Counted from the stretch's first letter, positions 27,132-35,685 are shown. The stretch: 64,000 bases of DNA from Noviherbaspirillum denitrificans (GCF_002211445.1 NZ_LSTO01000003.1:20454-84453); one strand, 5' to 3'. Made by a program: numbers and translations. The notes: a model not told the origin generated them from the sequence alone.

Positions 27132-28291
27132 TGCCATTCCCTTGCAACAGACTGCGACCGAAAGAAGCCAAGGGCAATTGCAGGATTGGGATCCCACCGC
27201 CCGCGGACCAGGCGTGTGTACACGGCGATGTAAATCAGTACGTGTGCGACCAGGACCCCAACAGCATTGCCGACCGTGTCCCCGATCAGGACGGTGACCA
27301 GCGTGGTTGACGCGATCCAGCCGCTCATAAAGCATGCGACCACCGCATTCCTGGCCCACGGGCGCTGGTCATTGCGTGCCAGGCGCAAGCACACTACGCG
27401 TCGATAGAAGAGCGTATGAAGATGAAGCCTGTCCGGAGCGCCAGGACTGGTCCTGCGAATGACCTTCCTGCGGTACATGCTGTAGAGCACTTCAATCACC
27501 GGATAGGCGCAGACAGCCAGAACCTGCCACGCATTGACTTTTGGATTTCGGATGACGAGCAGCACCGCCACTTCTGCCAGCCAGAATCCGAGGAAGTAGG
27601 CGCCGCCGTCCCCCATGAACAGCCGGCCGGTCGGATAGTTAACAAGGAGGAATCCAAGTGCGGCGCCGATGCCGAGCATCGCGAGATGCATGACAAATAC
27701 GTCGTTGCTCTGCCATGAAAGGTAGGCCAATCCGGCAAGCATGATGACGACCGCGCTGCCGGCGACACCGTGAAACCCATCGATGATATTGATCGAGTTT
27801 GCGACGCCGGCCACGGCCACGGCGGTGACAGCGACTGCAAGCAGCGGTATCAGCTGCAGGATCGCGTCAACACCCCAGAGGTCCAGTCGCGACAAGGATG
27901 CGTCCAGCAACCAGGCCGCGAGCAGCGCGCTGGCAAGCGTCGCCATCAAGCGCGCCTTCACCGAGACCTTTTTCGTCAGGTCCTCGACAAGCCCTGTGAG
28001 AAATGCGGGTGTGGAGGCCAGCAGCAGTTTGCTTAGTTCAAACGTATCCAGTTGCACAGCGAATCCATCGTCGATCGCCTGGGCCGTCACGACAGAGGCA
28101 ATCCCGACCAGCAGCGCGATTCCGCCCACACGCGGCACGGGCTGATTGTGGATTTTCTGTATCCCGCCGATGGTCAGGTCAAGTGAATGCTTGCCATGCC
28201 AGTTCTGGGTAAAGATAATCAGCAAGCTTGCGATGAAGCTGGCCAGCGCGGCGAATGCCGCGATATCGATCATGTTCGTGAATGAGATCAT
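27128..28291 (-). CDS. WecA/TagO-family undecaprenyl-phosphate sugar-1-phosphate transferase
   Basis: A 387-aa integral membrane enzyme of the MraY/WecA superfamily that loads the first sugar phosphate, probably HexNAc, on undecaprenyl phosphate. Motifs: VPRVGGIALLVG, ANSINIIDGFHG (catalytic Asp region), FMGDGGAYFLGFW, and DRLHLHTLFYRR with the HxH motif. About 10-11 hydrophobic helices are visible. It overlaps rfaH by 4 bp. A 24-bp sequence shared with the wzc leader lies about 235 bp upstream. The exact sugar is not determined; UDP-GlcNAc or UDP-GalNAc is likely given the epimerase in the locus. Confidence 0.9.
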   Translation of the reverse strand: MISFTNMIDIAAFAALASFIASLLIIFTQNWHGKHSLDLTIGGIQKIHNQPVPRVGGIALLVGIASVVTAQAIDDGFAVQLDTFELSKLLLASTPAFLTGLVEDLTKKVSVKARLMATLASALLAAWLLDASLSRLDLWGVDAILQLIPLLAVAVTAVAVAGVANSINIIDGFHGVAGSAVVIMLAGLAYLSWQSNDVFVMHLAMLGIGAALGFLLVNYPTGRLFMGDGGAYFLGFWLAEVAVLLVIRNPKVNAWQVLAVCAYPVIEVLYSMYRRKVIRRTSPGAPDRLHLHTLFYRRVVCLRLARNDQRPWARNAVVACFMSGWIASTTLVTVLIGDTVGNAVGVLVAHVLIYIAVYTRLVRGRWDPNPAIALGFFRSQSVAREWQ

Positions 28292-28826
28292 GTTTGCACC
28301 ACGCGAAACTGTTTCTCTCTATCCTCGATTCGGGACGCACTTGAGGACGAAGCTGGCCGGGTGTTCCGCTGGTGCGCGCAGGAGAAATGACCGCGAACCA
28401 AGGCTGACCGGGCGAATGAATGCACGCGAAATCTGCATCTGGAACTGACTCCCTTCGAGAAAACACAGGCCGGTCGTCTTTGCGACCAAGGCTGCGATGG
28501 TTATCACTCTACTGAGGTGGGGGGCAAAAAATAAGTACGAAATTTCGATGGTTTATCGTTACCTTCGATAGAATCCATCCGTTTTTTTGAATCGATTGCG
28601 CGGCCGGATTTCATTCACGCAGGCCGACACTTCGGCGGTGATGCCGGTCGTGTTCCGGAGATTCAGTGAGAGCGAATGCGTCTGGCAGGTCATGTCGACC
28701 GGCACGTGCATGCATGGCTGGTGCGCCTGCATCTTCAGGGGGATATTGGAATCGCGTAGAGGGCGCGTCGCATGGATGCGAATCGTCGTCTACGCGCTTT
28801 GACGCGCTTCGTTACCGCATATCGGT
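28292..28826. other. Leader/promoter region of the WecA-like gene and 3' flank of wzc
   Basis: A 535-bp stretch without a credible gene. It contains the 24-bp motif at 28526-28549. On the minus strand this motif is followed by the bases CCACC and GTAGAGTGATA, similar to the wzc leader, leaving a leader of about 200 nt before the start at 28291. No terminator was recognised after wzc. Confidence 0.5.
28526..28549 (-). promoter_or_regulatory. 24-bp shared motif with palindrome CGAAATTTCG, copy 1
   Basis: The plus strand reads six A, then TAAGTACGAAATTTCGAT. The same 24 bases occur at 31260-31283 upstream of wzc, in the same orientation relative to the downstream gene. The core CGAAATTTCG is a perfect 10-bp palindrome, as expected for a dimeric regulator. 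Distance to the WecA-like start is about 235 bp. Confidence 0.7.
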
Positions 28827-31064
28827 TTACGCCTTGCCCTCACTCGCTACATAGCCGTACTTTCCATACGCTGCATCGTAGCCATAGCGGGAAAAGCGCT
28901 GTTTGGAATCGTTGAATACGACACCGGTGACTTTGTGGCCTGCCTGATTCAAGCGCCTGACCGTTTCCTCGATCTCGCCGGTGGTTGTTTGTCCGCCGCG
29001 CACAACATTGAAGATAGCGCCGGCGTGCGAGGCGACGACCAGGGCGTCCGACACGGCGAGAAGAGGCGGCGTATCAATCAGGATGTAGTCGTAACGCGCG
29101 GAGAACAGTTCGAGCAGTTTTCCAAAGTTGTCATGCGCAAGCAATTCTGTAGGCTTGCGCGGGATTTGTCCCGAGGACAGGAAGTCCACGTTTTCCGCGA
29201 CGTCCCTGCGAATCGCCTTCCCGTACATCGCTTCACCGGTAATCACTTCCGACAAACCTGGTGATCGTTCCATTCCAAAGTATCGGTGCAGATGCCCGGA
29301 GCGCATGTCGCCGTCGATGAGCAGCACCTTCTTGCCGATCGACGCGAGCACAGCCGCAAAATTTGCGGAGACAAACGACTTCCCGACGCTTGGGGTCGCG
29401 CCTGCGATCATCACGATGTTGTTCTTCGCTTCCAGCATTGCAAACTGCAGGGATGTGCGGAACCTGCGCAGGCTCTCGATCGTCCCGTCGTAGGGAACAT
29501 CCAGCGGCAGTACCGCCGCACCCTGCTTGTCGTGCTGCAGCCTGGCGTGCACCTTGTCCTGGCTCGCGCTATGGGGAATGGTGGCGGTCACCGGCAATCC
29601 AAGCCGTTCTTCGATTTCGCGCGGCCCGTCGATGCGGCCGTAGATCGACTTGCGTGCGAGCGCAGCCATGATTCCAAGGACAATCCCGACCATGCCGGTC
29701 AGCACGAGCACCAGGCTGCGCTTTGGCTTGATCGGCCTGAGCGGTACCACGGCGGTATCGAGGACACGGACGCTTCCCACATTGCTCTCGGTGGCGACGC
29801 GAAGCTGTTGGGCAGCGCTCAACAAGGCCGTGTACAGGTCGGTATTGATCTTCACATCGCGATTGAGACGCAAGACGTTCTGCTCCACGTCGGGCAGTTT
29901 CTTGATTCTTGCTTCGATGCCCGCGATCTCGCGACGCAGTCCGTCCATCTGCTGGTCGAGCGCAAGTACGCTGGGGTGGTTCGGCTGATAGCGCGTCAGC
30001 AGGTCGTCCTTCTTTTGCTTCAGCTCGAGCAGCTTTGTCTGGGTCATCACGGACTGCGACAGCGCGCTCTTCGCTTCTTCTCCCAGGTCGACTGTCCCGC
30101 GGCTGTTGCGAAGCTGGTTGTATTTTGTTTCCGACTGTTCGAGTTCCTTTTTCAGCTCGGGCAGCTGGGTATTGAGGAAGGTGAGAGTTTTCTTTGCCTC
30201 TTCTGCTTTCTTGTCGATGTTCAGCGCCACGTATTCACGTCCGATCTCGTTAAGAATCGTGCTGATCAACTTCGGATTCGGCCCCTCCAATGCAACGTCG
30301 ATAATGCCGGACTGCTTTCCCTTTTCGCCGATATTCAGCCCCTCCTGGAGCCTCTCCACCGTTTCCAGCCGTCCGGCGCGCGAGAGCGTGAACTGCGCGC
30401 CCGCCTTCGCATTCAACTGATCCACGCGCAGCTCGAGCACGCCTTGTCCGGTCTTGTTCGTCAGCGTGTCTCCTGCTTTGCCGGCGACGTCGATTCCATA
30501 TTCATCCTGCGTCAGGCGATAGCCGCCACTGCCATTCGCAGTGAGGATGAACGGTTTTCCTTCCAGCTCTTCCGGCACATTGAACTCGGACACCTTCGCC
30601 TGTTCCGATCCCCATACATAGCCGCCAAGGCCGAAGAGCCCGGGTTCCGAGATCTGCTTGCTACGGCGCGCAATCCATTCCCCGATCAGTGGAAAGTACT
30701 TGGGTTTGACGCTTATATAGAATCGGCCGCTGTCCACGGCACGCGTGATCACCGCGCGGGAGCGCAGCACTTCCATCTCGGCCGCGACAGCGGCTTTCGT
30801 GTCGTGGTTGGTCTCGCTGCCCGCCAGTTCGACCGGCATGCTCTTCGGACGTGCGGAATCGCTTTCCACCTTCACGAGCATATTGGCCTTGTAGATCGGC
30901 GTCGCAACAAGCACATAGGCGAGGCCGAGGAGCATGACAACAAAGGCCACGCCGGCGATCAGCCATCGATTGTCAAAGAAAAACCCGAGATATTTGGCCA
31001 GGTCAACCGTATCGTCTTCTTCAATGATGTGGGTTTGAAGTTGATTGGTAGTCGGATTCATCAT
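28827..31064 (-). CDS. wzc: Polysaccharide co-polymerase / tyrosine autokinase (Wzc/GumC type)
   Basis: A 745-aa inner-membrane protein that controls chain length and export of exopolysaccharide. The N-terminal Wzz domain has a membrane helix at about residues 34-54 (WLIAGVAFVVMLLGLAYVLV), then a long periplasmic coiled-coil/GNVR region to a second helix near 450. The kinase domain has Walker A GATPSVGKS (about 555), Walker A' LLIDGDMRSG and Walker B YILIDTPP. The tail carries five tyrosines in SRYGYDAAYGKYGYV, the usual autophosphorylation cluster. No wza or wzb gene lies nearby. The leader holds copy 2 of the 24-bp motif. Confidence 0.95.
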   Translation of the reverse strand: MMNPTTNQLQTHIIEEDDTVDLAKYLGFFFDNRWLIAGVAFVVMLLGLAYVLVATPIYKANMLVKVESDSARPKSMPVELAGSETNHDTKAAVAAEMEVLRSRAVITRAVDSGRFYISVKPKYFPLIGEWIARRSKQISEPGLFGLGGYVWGSEQAKVSEFNVPEELEGKPFILTANGSGGYRLTQDEYGIDVAGKAGDTLTNKTGQGVLELRVDQLNAKAGAQFTLSRAGRLETVERLQEGLNIGEKGKQSGIIDVALEGPNPKLISTILNEIGREYVALNIDKKAEEAKKTLTFLNTQLPELKKELEQSETKYNQLRNSRGTVDLGEEAKSALSQSVMTQTKLLELKQKKDDLLTRYQPNHPSVLALDQQMDGLRREIAGIEARIKKLPDVEQNVLRLNRDVKINTDLYTALLSAAQQLRVATESNVGSVRVLDTAVVPLRPIKPKRSLVLVLTGMVGIVLGIMAALARKSIYGRIDGPREIEERLGLPVTATIPHSASQDKVHARLQHDKQGAAVLPLDVPYDGTIESLRRFRTSLQFAMLEAKNNIVMIAGATPSVGKSFVSANFAAVLASIGKKVLLIDGDMRSGHLHRYFGMERSPGLSEVITGEAMYGKAIRRDVAENVDFLSSGQIPRKPTELLAHDNFGKLLELFSARYDYILIDTPPLLAVSDALVVASHAGAIFNVVRGGQTTTGEIEETVRRLNQAGHKVTGVVFNDSKQRFSRYGYDAAYGKYGYVASEGKA

Positions 31065-31259
31065 GGTGGCTGAATTGGAATGAGTGACTGCATCGATACA
31101 TGCGAGTCGTTCGGAGAAATCCGGTGGTCATGCTTCACGCCATGGAACCCTTGCTTTTTATATTGCGATTCTATTTGATACGCTTCCTCATCCGGGTTCG
31201 ATCGGACGCTGGCATATGCTGGTTGAGTCCAACGCTATCAATTTACCCGGGTGGCCCTG

Positions 31260-31283
31260 AAAAAATAAGTACGAAATTTCGAT
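31260..31283 (-). promoter_or_regulatory. 24-bp shared motif with palindrome CGAAATTTCG, copy 2
   Basis: Identical over 24 bp to the copy at 28526-28549. In the transcribed direction both copies are followed, at the same offsets, by CCACC and by GTA-N-A-N-TGATA, so similarity extends about 30 bp further with substitutions. It lies about 195 bp upstream of wzc. Confidence 0.7.
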
Positions 31284-31373
31284 TCCTGGTGGGTCGATCC
31301 AGGTTTTTACATTGAGTTTTTAGATGCAAATTCTGGGGCGGGGACACTGCGATGCAGAGCTGCTTATCGCTGG

Positions 31374-31421
31374 AAAAAAACTGACGGCCGCAAAAATTCG
31401 CGGTCGAACTTTTGCGGCCGT
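31374..31421 (-). terminator. Intrinsic terminator of the tyrosinase gene
   Basis: A perfect 12-bp stem, ACGGCCGCAAAA / TTTTGCGGCCGT, with a 14-nt loop; on the minus strand it is followed by CAG and seven T. It lies 67 bp after the tyrosinase stop and insulates wzc from it. Confidence 0.85.
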
Positions 31422-31487
31422 GCATGAATACCTGCTCGTCCTGGTTGTGACGAGGAGTCTGCCGGCAATGGCCGGCATCCTTGTCGA

Positions 31488-32945
31488 TTATCGGTAGGGT
31501 TCTCCTGCAGGTTTCGTGATCAATGGGCTGGTGTCATACGGCTCTTTTCTCGACACCTCGACGCGAAGTTCTCCGATTTCAATCGTTGGTGCTTGCGGCG
31601 AGTTCGGGCCGCTCACACGTACCAGGGTCACGGCCAGTGTCCGGATGTCCCCCGGCGCGACGTTCCCAAGCACTTGTGTTGCCGGGAAGGTCAATCGGGC
31701 CGGTCCGTGATGAGAAGCCGAATTGATTTCGAACGGACCGATCGTGCCGATGAAATTCTCCGGCTCGGAAGGCTCGCCTCTTTCCGGCACGCTCAAGAAT
31801 ACGTTGTAGTAGAAGCCTCCAAGCATGCCTGCATCCAGCAGTCGCACATCGTCGAGCACGACTTGTACCGACTTGTACGCATTGGACGGCACCGCCCGTG
31901 ACGCGCCGCGAGCCGCCTCTGCCGCAGCGATTCCACGCAATGTCTGTCCGTCCTCCGACAGAACCGGTATGCGCACACGAACCGTGCTTCCGGCCAATGT
32001 GACCTTCCGCCCACCTCCGAGCTTTCGCGCATCGTTTCCACTGGGACCGGGAGGAACTGCGGGGAACGTATCTCCCGAGCCTGGAATTTGCGCCTGGACG
32101 CGAATGAGTCGTGCCGACATTCCCTGTGCTGGAAGCGAGGTAGGCTTGTTGTTGTTGGAATAGGTGGTGCCAAGGCGCAGGGGGTGATAACACTGGGAGC
32201 GTGCCAAGGTAAGGTCCGGGGCGTAGGTGAAATTTCCTGACCAGTAAGGAGACGTAGCCGCCGGTATTCCCTTGCCGTCCGGGAGTGCCCACGCGTGCCA
32301 AAGCCGGTCGATGTTGGCGTGATGCAGATAGAAAATCGGATCGAGCGGTGATTCCATCGTGGCCATTACTCCGGCAATAATGTTGTGCACCGGGTTATGC
32401 GGCTTCGACTCGATCAGCGGTTCGAATGCATTGGGTCGTCCCCGCTCGAAATTCCAGACCGTCGAAGCGAACGGTGACAGCGACAGCGCGCTATATACAT
32501 TTGTGTTTACGCGTCCGGAAATATACAAAGGATTGCCGGTCGCCGGATCGGTGAATTCCGACGGTATGGTTGGATAGGTGTAATAGTCCCAGTATGGAAG
32601 TGCAAGGTTGCTGTTTCCGGAAACAATCTGGAGTTGCCGTTCGAAATAATAGATGTAACCCCGGTGCCATGCGAGGAAATAGGGAGCGCTGTGCGGACAA
32701 TAATTCACGTGGACGTTCGTCCAGTAGCGCCAGCTCGACCGGCTGTTTGCATCCGTATTTGCGCGCATGATCCGAAGCGCGTCGATGAATGATGAATAGT
32801 TGGGACTGCTTCTGAATTCGCGCCATTCCTGCCGAAGCCGGGTTGTGGTCTGGCCGAATACGGTTGTGGCCGGAAGCGAAGCGATCGCCAGGGCAGATAA
32901 CGACCCCTTAACGAAAGCTCGCCTGCTGATTTGTTTGGACAGCAT
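31488..32945 (-). CDS. Tat-exported tyrosinase (polyphenol oxidase)
   Basis: A 485-aa type-3 copper enzyme that would oxidise phenols to quinones, potentially giving melanin-like pigment. A twin-arginine signal (SRRAFVKGS at 7-15) ends near FGQ. CuA ligands fit H79, H85 and H94 (NVHVNYCPH, FLAWHRGYIYYFE). CuB ligands fit H183, H187 and H208/H209 (PHNPVHN, DPIFYLHHANIDRLW). A C-terminal beta-rich domain of about 200 residues follows, as in plant-like and some bacterial tyrosinases. No caddie protein gene is adjacent. A CAGGAG ribosome site lies 7 nt before the ATG. It has its own terminator, so it is a separate transcription unit. Confidence 0.92.
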   Translation of the reverse strand: MLSKQISRRAFVKGSLSALAIASLPATTVFGQTTTRLRQEWREFRSSPNYSSFIDALRIMRANTDANSRSSWRYWTNVHVNYCPHSAPYFLAWHRGYIYYFERQLQIVSGNSNLALPYWDYYTYPTIPSEFTDPATGNPLYISGRVNTNVYSALSLSPFASTVWNFERGRPNAFEPLIESKPHNPVHNIIAGVMATMESPLDPIFYLHHANIDRLWHAWALPDGKGIPAATSPYWSGNFTYAPDLTLARSQCYHPLRLGTTYSNNNKPTSLPAQGMSARLIRVQAQIPGSGDTFPAVPPGPSGNDARKLGGGRKVTLAGSTVRVRIPVLSEDGQTLRGIAAAEAARGASRAVPSNAYKSVQVVLDDVRLLDAGMLGGFYYNVFLSVPERGEPSEPENFIGTIGPFEINSASHHGPARLTFPATQVLGNVAPGDIRTLAVTLVRVSGPNSPQAPTIEIGELRVEVSRKEPYDTSPLITKPAGEPYR

Positions 32946-33200
32946 GAATAACTCCTGACAAGTAAAAACTCCGGAGGTACTGTTATAGGAAGTTATCCTG
33001 CTGGTTATACAGTAAAGTACACGCGTCCATGAAGGCGGATGTACAGAGGATTTGAGAAATGTAAAAGAGCCTTACACCCTGTCATTTTTTGTCGTCTTTT
33101 GCGAGTGACCGAGGTATCAAAGGCTTGTCGGCCGCAATGAAAACAATTCGGTCGCATTACTGTCGCGATACGCCGGAACCCGCCGGCATCCCCCCTATCC

Positions 33201-33959
33201 TTATCCGTCGACAGACAATGCTGAATACTCGTCGAAATTGACGCCCAGGTTATCCGTCAATGCATAGTCGGATAAGCGCTCCTGGATTTCGGATCGGTCC
33301 ATGAACATGAAGACGTCGATGATCGATAGGTTAGGCAGGAAAGCATTGCCGAATTGACGGTAAACGATGTCATTCATCTTTATGAATTTCAACTCGATCC
33401 CGTGCTGCATGAACTCATCGCAGCTGTACAAATGAAGACCGCCGATAGGACTGATTGTCGATGTGGCCCCCGAGCCTTTTAGTATGGCAAGCACCCGCTC
33501 CTTCCCCGACAGCTCGATTCCGAATCCCTGCCTGGAAGAGACTTGTATTGTCGTGGGGATAGCGAGGTATTCGCAGATTTTCCGTATCGCGTTTTCATTG
33601 AACGTCGCGATATTTTTTTCCGTGCAATGAATGATCGATTCAATCAACGGAAAATGATCTTTAAAGTACGGCGCACGCGAATAGGACATGCGAACGGCCT
33701 TCAGTATTTTTTGCTTGTGCCACTCGATGTCGTCGACGAAATAACGCGCGTTGATATTTTCTTCGAGGTGCGCCTTCTTCAATGGCAGGGTAATGAAGCT
33801 CGGCTTTCCATTGACCAAAATTCTGTTTCGATTGACCCAACCACGGCTGATCAGTTGCGTGTCGTCATAAATTACAAAGGTGTCCACTGCGGCGATCAGC
33901 TGGAAGTACCCCAGGTATGGAAACAAGTACGGCTGCATGATGGCTATTTTTGATTTCAT
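33201..33959 (-). CDS. WbqC-family protein (copy 2)
   Basis: A 252-aa WbqC-family protein starting MKSKIAIMQPYLFPYLGYFQL, with GWVNRNRILVNGKPSFITLPLKK, SYSRAPYFKDHFPLI and RQFGNAFLPNLSIIDVFMF. It aligns along its length with copy 1 (7366-8229) but lacks that copy's Cys-containing tail. The ATG at 33959 follows GAGGGA. It lies beyond the tyrosinase at the other end of the polysaccharide locus. The chemistry of the family is not settled. Confidence 0.85.
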   Translation of the reverse strand: MKSKIAIMQPYLFPYLGYFQLIAAVDTFVIYDDTQLISRGWVNRNRILVNGKPSFITLPLKKAHLEENINARYFVDDIEWHKQKILKAVRMSYSRAPYFKDHFPLIESIIHCTEKNIATFNENAIRKICEYLAIPTTIQVSSRQGFGIELSGKERVLAILKGSGATSTISPIGGLHLYSCDEFMQHGIELKFIKMNDIVYRQFGNAFLPNLSIIDVFMFMDRSEIQERLSDYALTDNLGVNFDEYSALSVDG

Positions 33960-34297
33960 CTCGCTCCCTCGACAAGATATGGCGCCGATCGGATGATTCA
34001 CTGGGATTCAAGTGTGTGTGAGGAGAGCGTGCGCATTTTGATTTAACTCATCCATGGGATTTTCAGCGATGCTGGCGCGCATCTATTCGAGACGCGTGAT
34101 GTCGCGCTGGAGAATCAGATCGAAAAATGCGGTTCTTTACTGCTCGATGGTCGTTATGTATCGATTTTTGGTATCGATCCTGACGACTGGATTTTGGTGC
34201 CGTAGCCGGCAAGAGCCGGCTACGGTTGATGAGGGGGAGGGTTCTTGAGGCTGTTGCAGTATTCGGGAAAGTGTCCCGAACACTGCAACACGGTTTC
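33960..34297. other. Intergenic region with two strong inverted repeats
   Basis: A 338-bp stretch between the WbqC gene and the ammonium transporter. CCGTAGCCGGC / GCCGGCTACGG (34200-34225) is a perfect 11-bp stem with a 4-nt loop. A second hairpin is at 34253-34289. Neither has a T-tract on either strand. The rest holds no recognisable gene. Confidence 0.5.
34253..34289 (-). terminator. Hairpin just after the amt stop
   Basis: GTTGCAGTATTCGGGA pairs with TCCCGAACACTGCAAC except for one A-C mismatch, with a 5-nt loop. It begins 8 bp after the amt stop. No U-tract follows, so it may protect the 3' end or act with Rho. Confidence 0.45.
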
Positions 34298-35500
34298 TTA
34301 CCAGCTCGTCTCGCGTTCCGCAGTCGCGCTGATGCGGTGGATCGACAAGTCAGCACCGTCGAATTCCTGCTCGGGGTCGAGGCGCAAGCCGAAGGCTTTT
34401 TTCAGCAAACCGTAGATGACCAGACCGCCGAGCGCGGCGATCGTCAGGCCCATCAAGGTGCCGGCGAGCTGCGACACGAACGACACGCCGCCCACACCGC
34501 CCAGCGCCTTGAGACCGAATATGCCGGCGGCGATTCCGCCCCATGCCCCGCACAGGCCGTGCAGCGGCCACACACCGAGCACGTCGTCGATCTTCCACTT
34601 GTTCTGCGTCAGCGTGAACATCCACACGAAAATCGCTCCGGCAATGCCACCAGTGATCAATGCGCCAAGCGGATGCATCAGGTCGGAACCCGCGCACACC
34701 GCCACCAGTCCCGCCAGCGGGCCGTTGTAGGCGAAGCCCGGGTCATTCTTGCCCAGCAAGACTGCCACCAAGGTGCCCCCGACCATCGCCATCAGCGAGT
34801 TGAGCGCGACCAGGCCGTTCATCTTGTCGAGCGCCTGCGCACTCATCACATTAAAGCCGAACCAGCCAACCGTCAGGATCCATGCGCCAAGTGCGAGGAA
34901 AGGGATATTTGAAGGCGGATGCGCGGCAATTGCACCATCCTTGGAATAGCGTCCGCGACGCGCGCCGAGCAGCAGCACAGCCGGCAATGCCGCCCAGCCA
35001 CCCACCGCATGGACCACGACCGAACCGGCAAAATCATGGAACTCCTCCGAAAATGCCATTTTCAGCCATGCCTGGATGCCGAACTTCTGATTCCAGACGA
35101 TGCCCTCGAAGAACGGATAAACCAGGCCGACCAGGAGTGCCGTCGCGGCAAGTTGGGGATAAAACTTGGCGCGCTCGGCGATGCCGCCGGAAATGATGGC
35201 TGGGATGGCCGCCGCAAACGTCAGCAGGAAGAAGAACTTGACCAGCTCATACCCGTTCTTTTGCGCCAGGGTGCCGGCGTCGGAAAAGAAGTCCACGCCG
35301 TAGGCAATGGTGTAGCCGACGAAGAAATAGGCAATCGTCGACACGGCAAAATCGACTAAGATTTTGACGAGTGCATTGACCTGGTTTTTCTTGCGGACAG
35401 TGCCGAGTTCCAGAAATGCAAACCCGGCGTGCATGGCAAGAATCATGATGGCGCCGAGCAAAATGAATAAGGCGTCGGCACCGTTTTTAAGCGCATCCAT
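34298..35500 (-). CDS. amtB: Ammonium transporter, Amt family
   Basis: A 400-aa inner-membrane ammonium channel with about 11 helices. It shows GFAFLELGTVRKKNQVNALVK, GGIAERAKF, FAGSVVVHAVGGWAALPAVLLLG (with the pore His) and HGLCGAWGGIAAGIFG (second pore His). The short N-terminus has no cleavable signal. There is no adjacent glnK. The upstream region has a good sigma-54 promoter (35554-35568) and an NtrC-type palindrome (35641-35657), so expression is probably induced by nitrogen limitation. Confidence 0.95.
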   Translation of the reverse strand: MDALKNGADALFILLGAIMILAMHAGFAFLELGTVRKKNQVNALVKILVDFAVSTIAYFFVGYTIAYGVDFFSDAGTLAQKNGYELVKFFFLLTFAAAIPAIISGGIAERAKFYPQLAATALLVGLVYPFFEGIVWNQKFGIQAWLKMAFSEEFHDFAGSVVVHAVGGWAALPAVLLLGARRGRYSKDGAIAAHPPSNIPFLALGAWILTVGWFGFNVMSAQALDKMNGLVALNSLMAMVGGTLVAVLLGKNDPGFAYNGPLAGLVAVCAGSDLMHPLGALITGGIAGAIFVWMFTLTQNKWKIDDVLGVWPLHGLCGAWGGIAAGIFGLKALGGVGGVSFVSQLAGTLMGLTIAALGGLVIYGLLKKAFGLRLDPEQEFDGADLSIHRISATAERETSW

Positions 35501-35553
35501 GAAAAAGACTCTCCCTGTTAGTGTGCAAAATCAATCTAATGCCCACTTATGAA

Positions 35554-35568
35554 GCAATAATTATTCCA
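35554..35568 (-). promoter_or_regulatory. Sigma-54 promoter of amtB
   Basis: The minus strand reads TGGAATAATTATTGC followed by T, with GG and GC dinucleotides exactly 10 bp apart, matching TGG-N8-TTGC-type -24/-12 elements. It lies about 55 bp upstream of the amtB start. Confidence 0.7.
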
Positions 35569-35614
35569 TTTTGGTGCAGCTCAGCAACTATTTGATTTAT
35601 ATACGGAAATTATT

Positions 35615-35642
35615 TTGACAATACTTTCCCCTGATGTAAATG
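35615..35642 (+). promoter_or_regulatory. Possible sigma-70 promoter of aat
   Basis: TTGACA (35615-35620) and TAAATG (35637-35642) with 16 bp between. The -35 box is perfect and the -10 box weak. It abuts the NtrC-type site. Confidence 0.4.
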
Positions 35643-35657
35643 CACTGTTCAGGTGCA
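35641..35657. promoter_or_regulatory. NtrC-type binding site
   Basis: TGCACTGTTCAGGTGCA is a dyad matching the enterobacterial NtrC consensus TGCACC-N5-GGTGCA at all but one half-site base. It lies about 85 bp upstream of the sigma-54 promoter of amtB, a normal enhancer distance, and 29 bp before the aat start. Confidence 0.7.
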
Positions 35658-35685
35658 TTTTCGCAGCCCAGTTTGGGGAGTCGCC

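Larger units (their letters stand above)
31065..31487. other. wzc leader and tyrosinase 3' flank
   Basis: A 423-bp stretch without a gene. From right to left it holds the tyrosinase terminator (31374-31421), the 24-bp motif (31260-31283) and about 195 bp of leader before wzc. Confidence 0.55.

Noticed and set aside
28587..28802. A 71-codon frame between wzc and the WecA-like gene
   Set aside because: No ribosome site or motif; it runs against the direction of the operon.
29286..31073. A 595-codon frame antisense to wzc
   Set aside because: No domain seen; wzc has all kinase motifs on the other strand.
28526..31283. The 24-bp repeats as ends of a mobile element
   Set aside because: They are direct repeats upstream of two operons, with wzc between them but no transposase; a regulatory role fits better.
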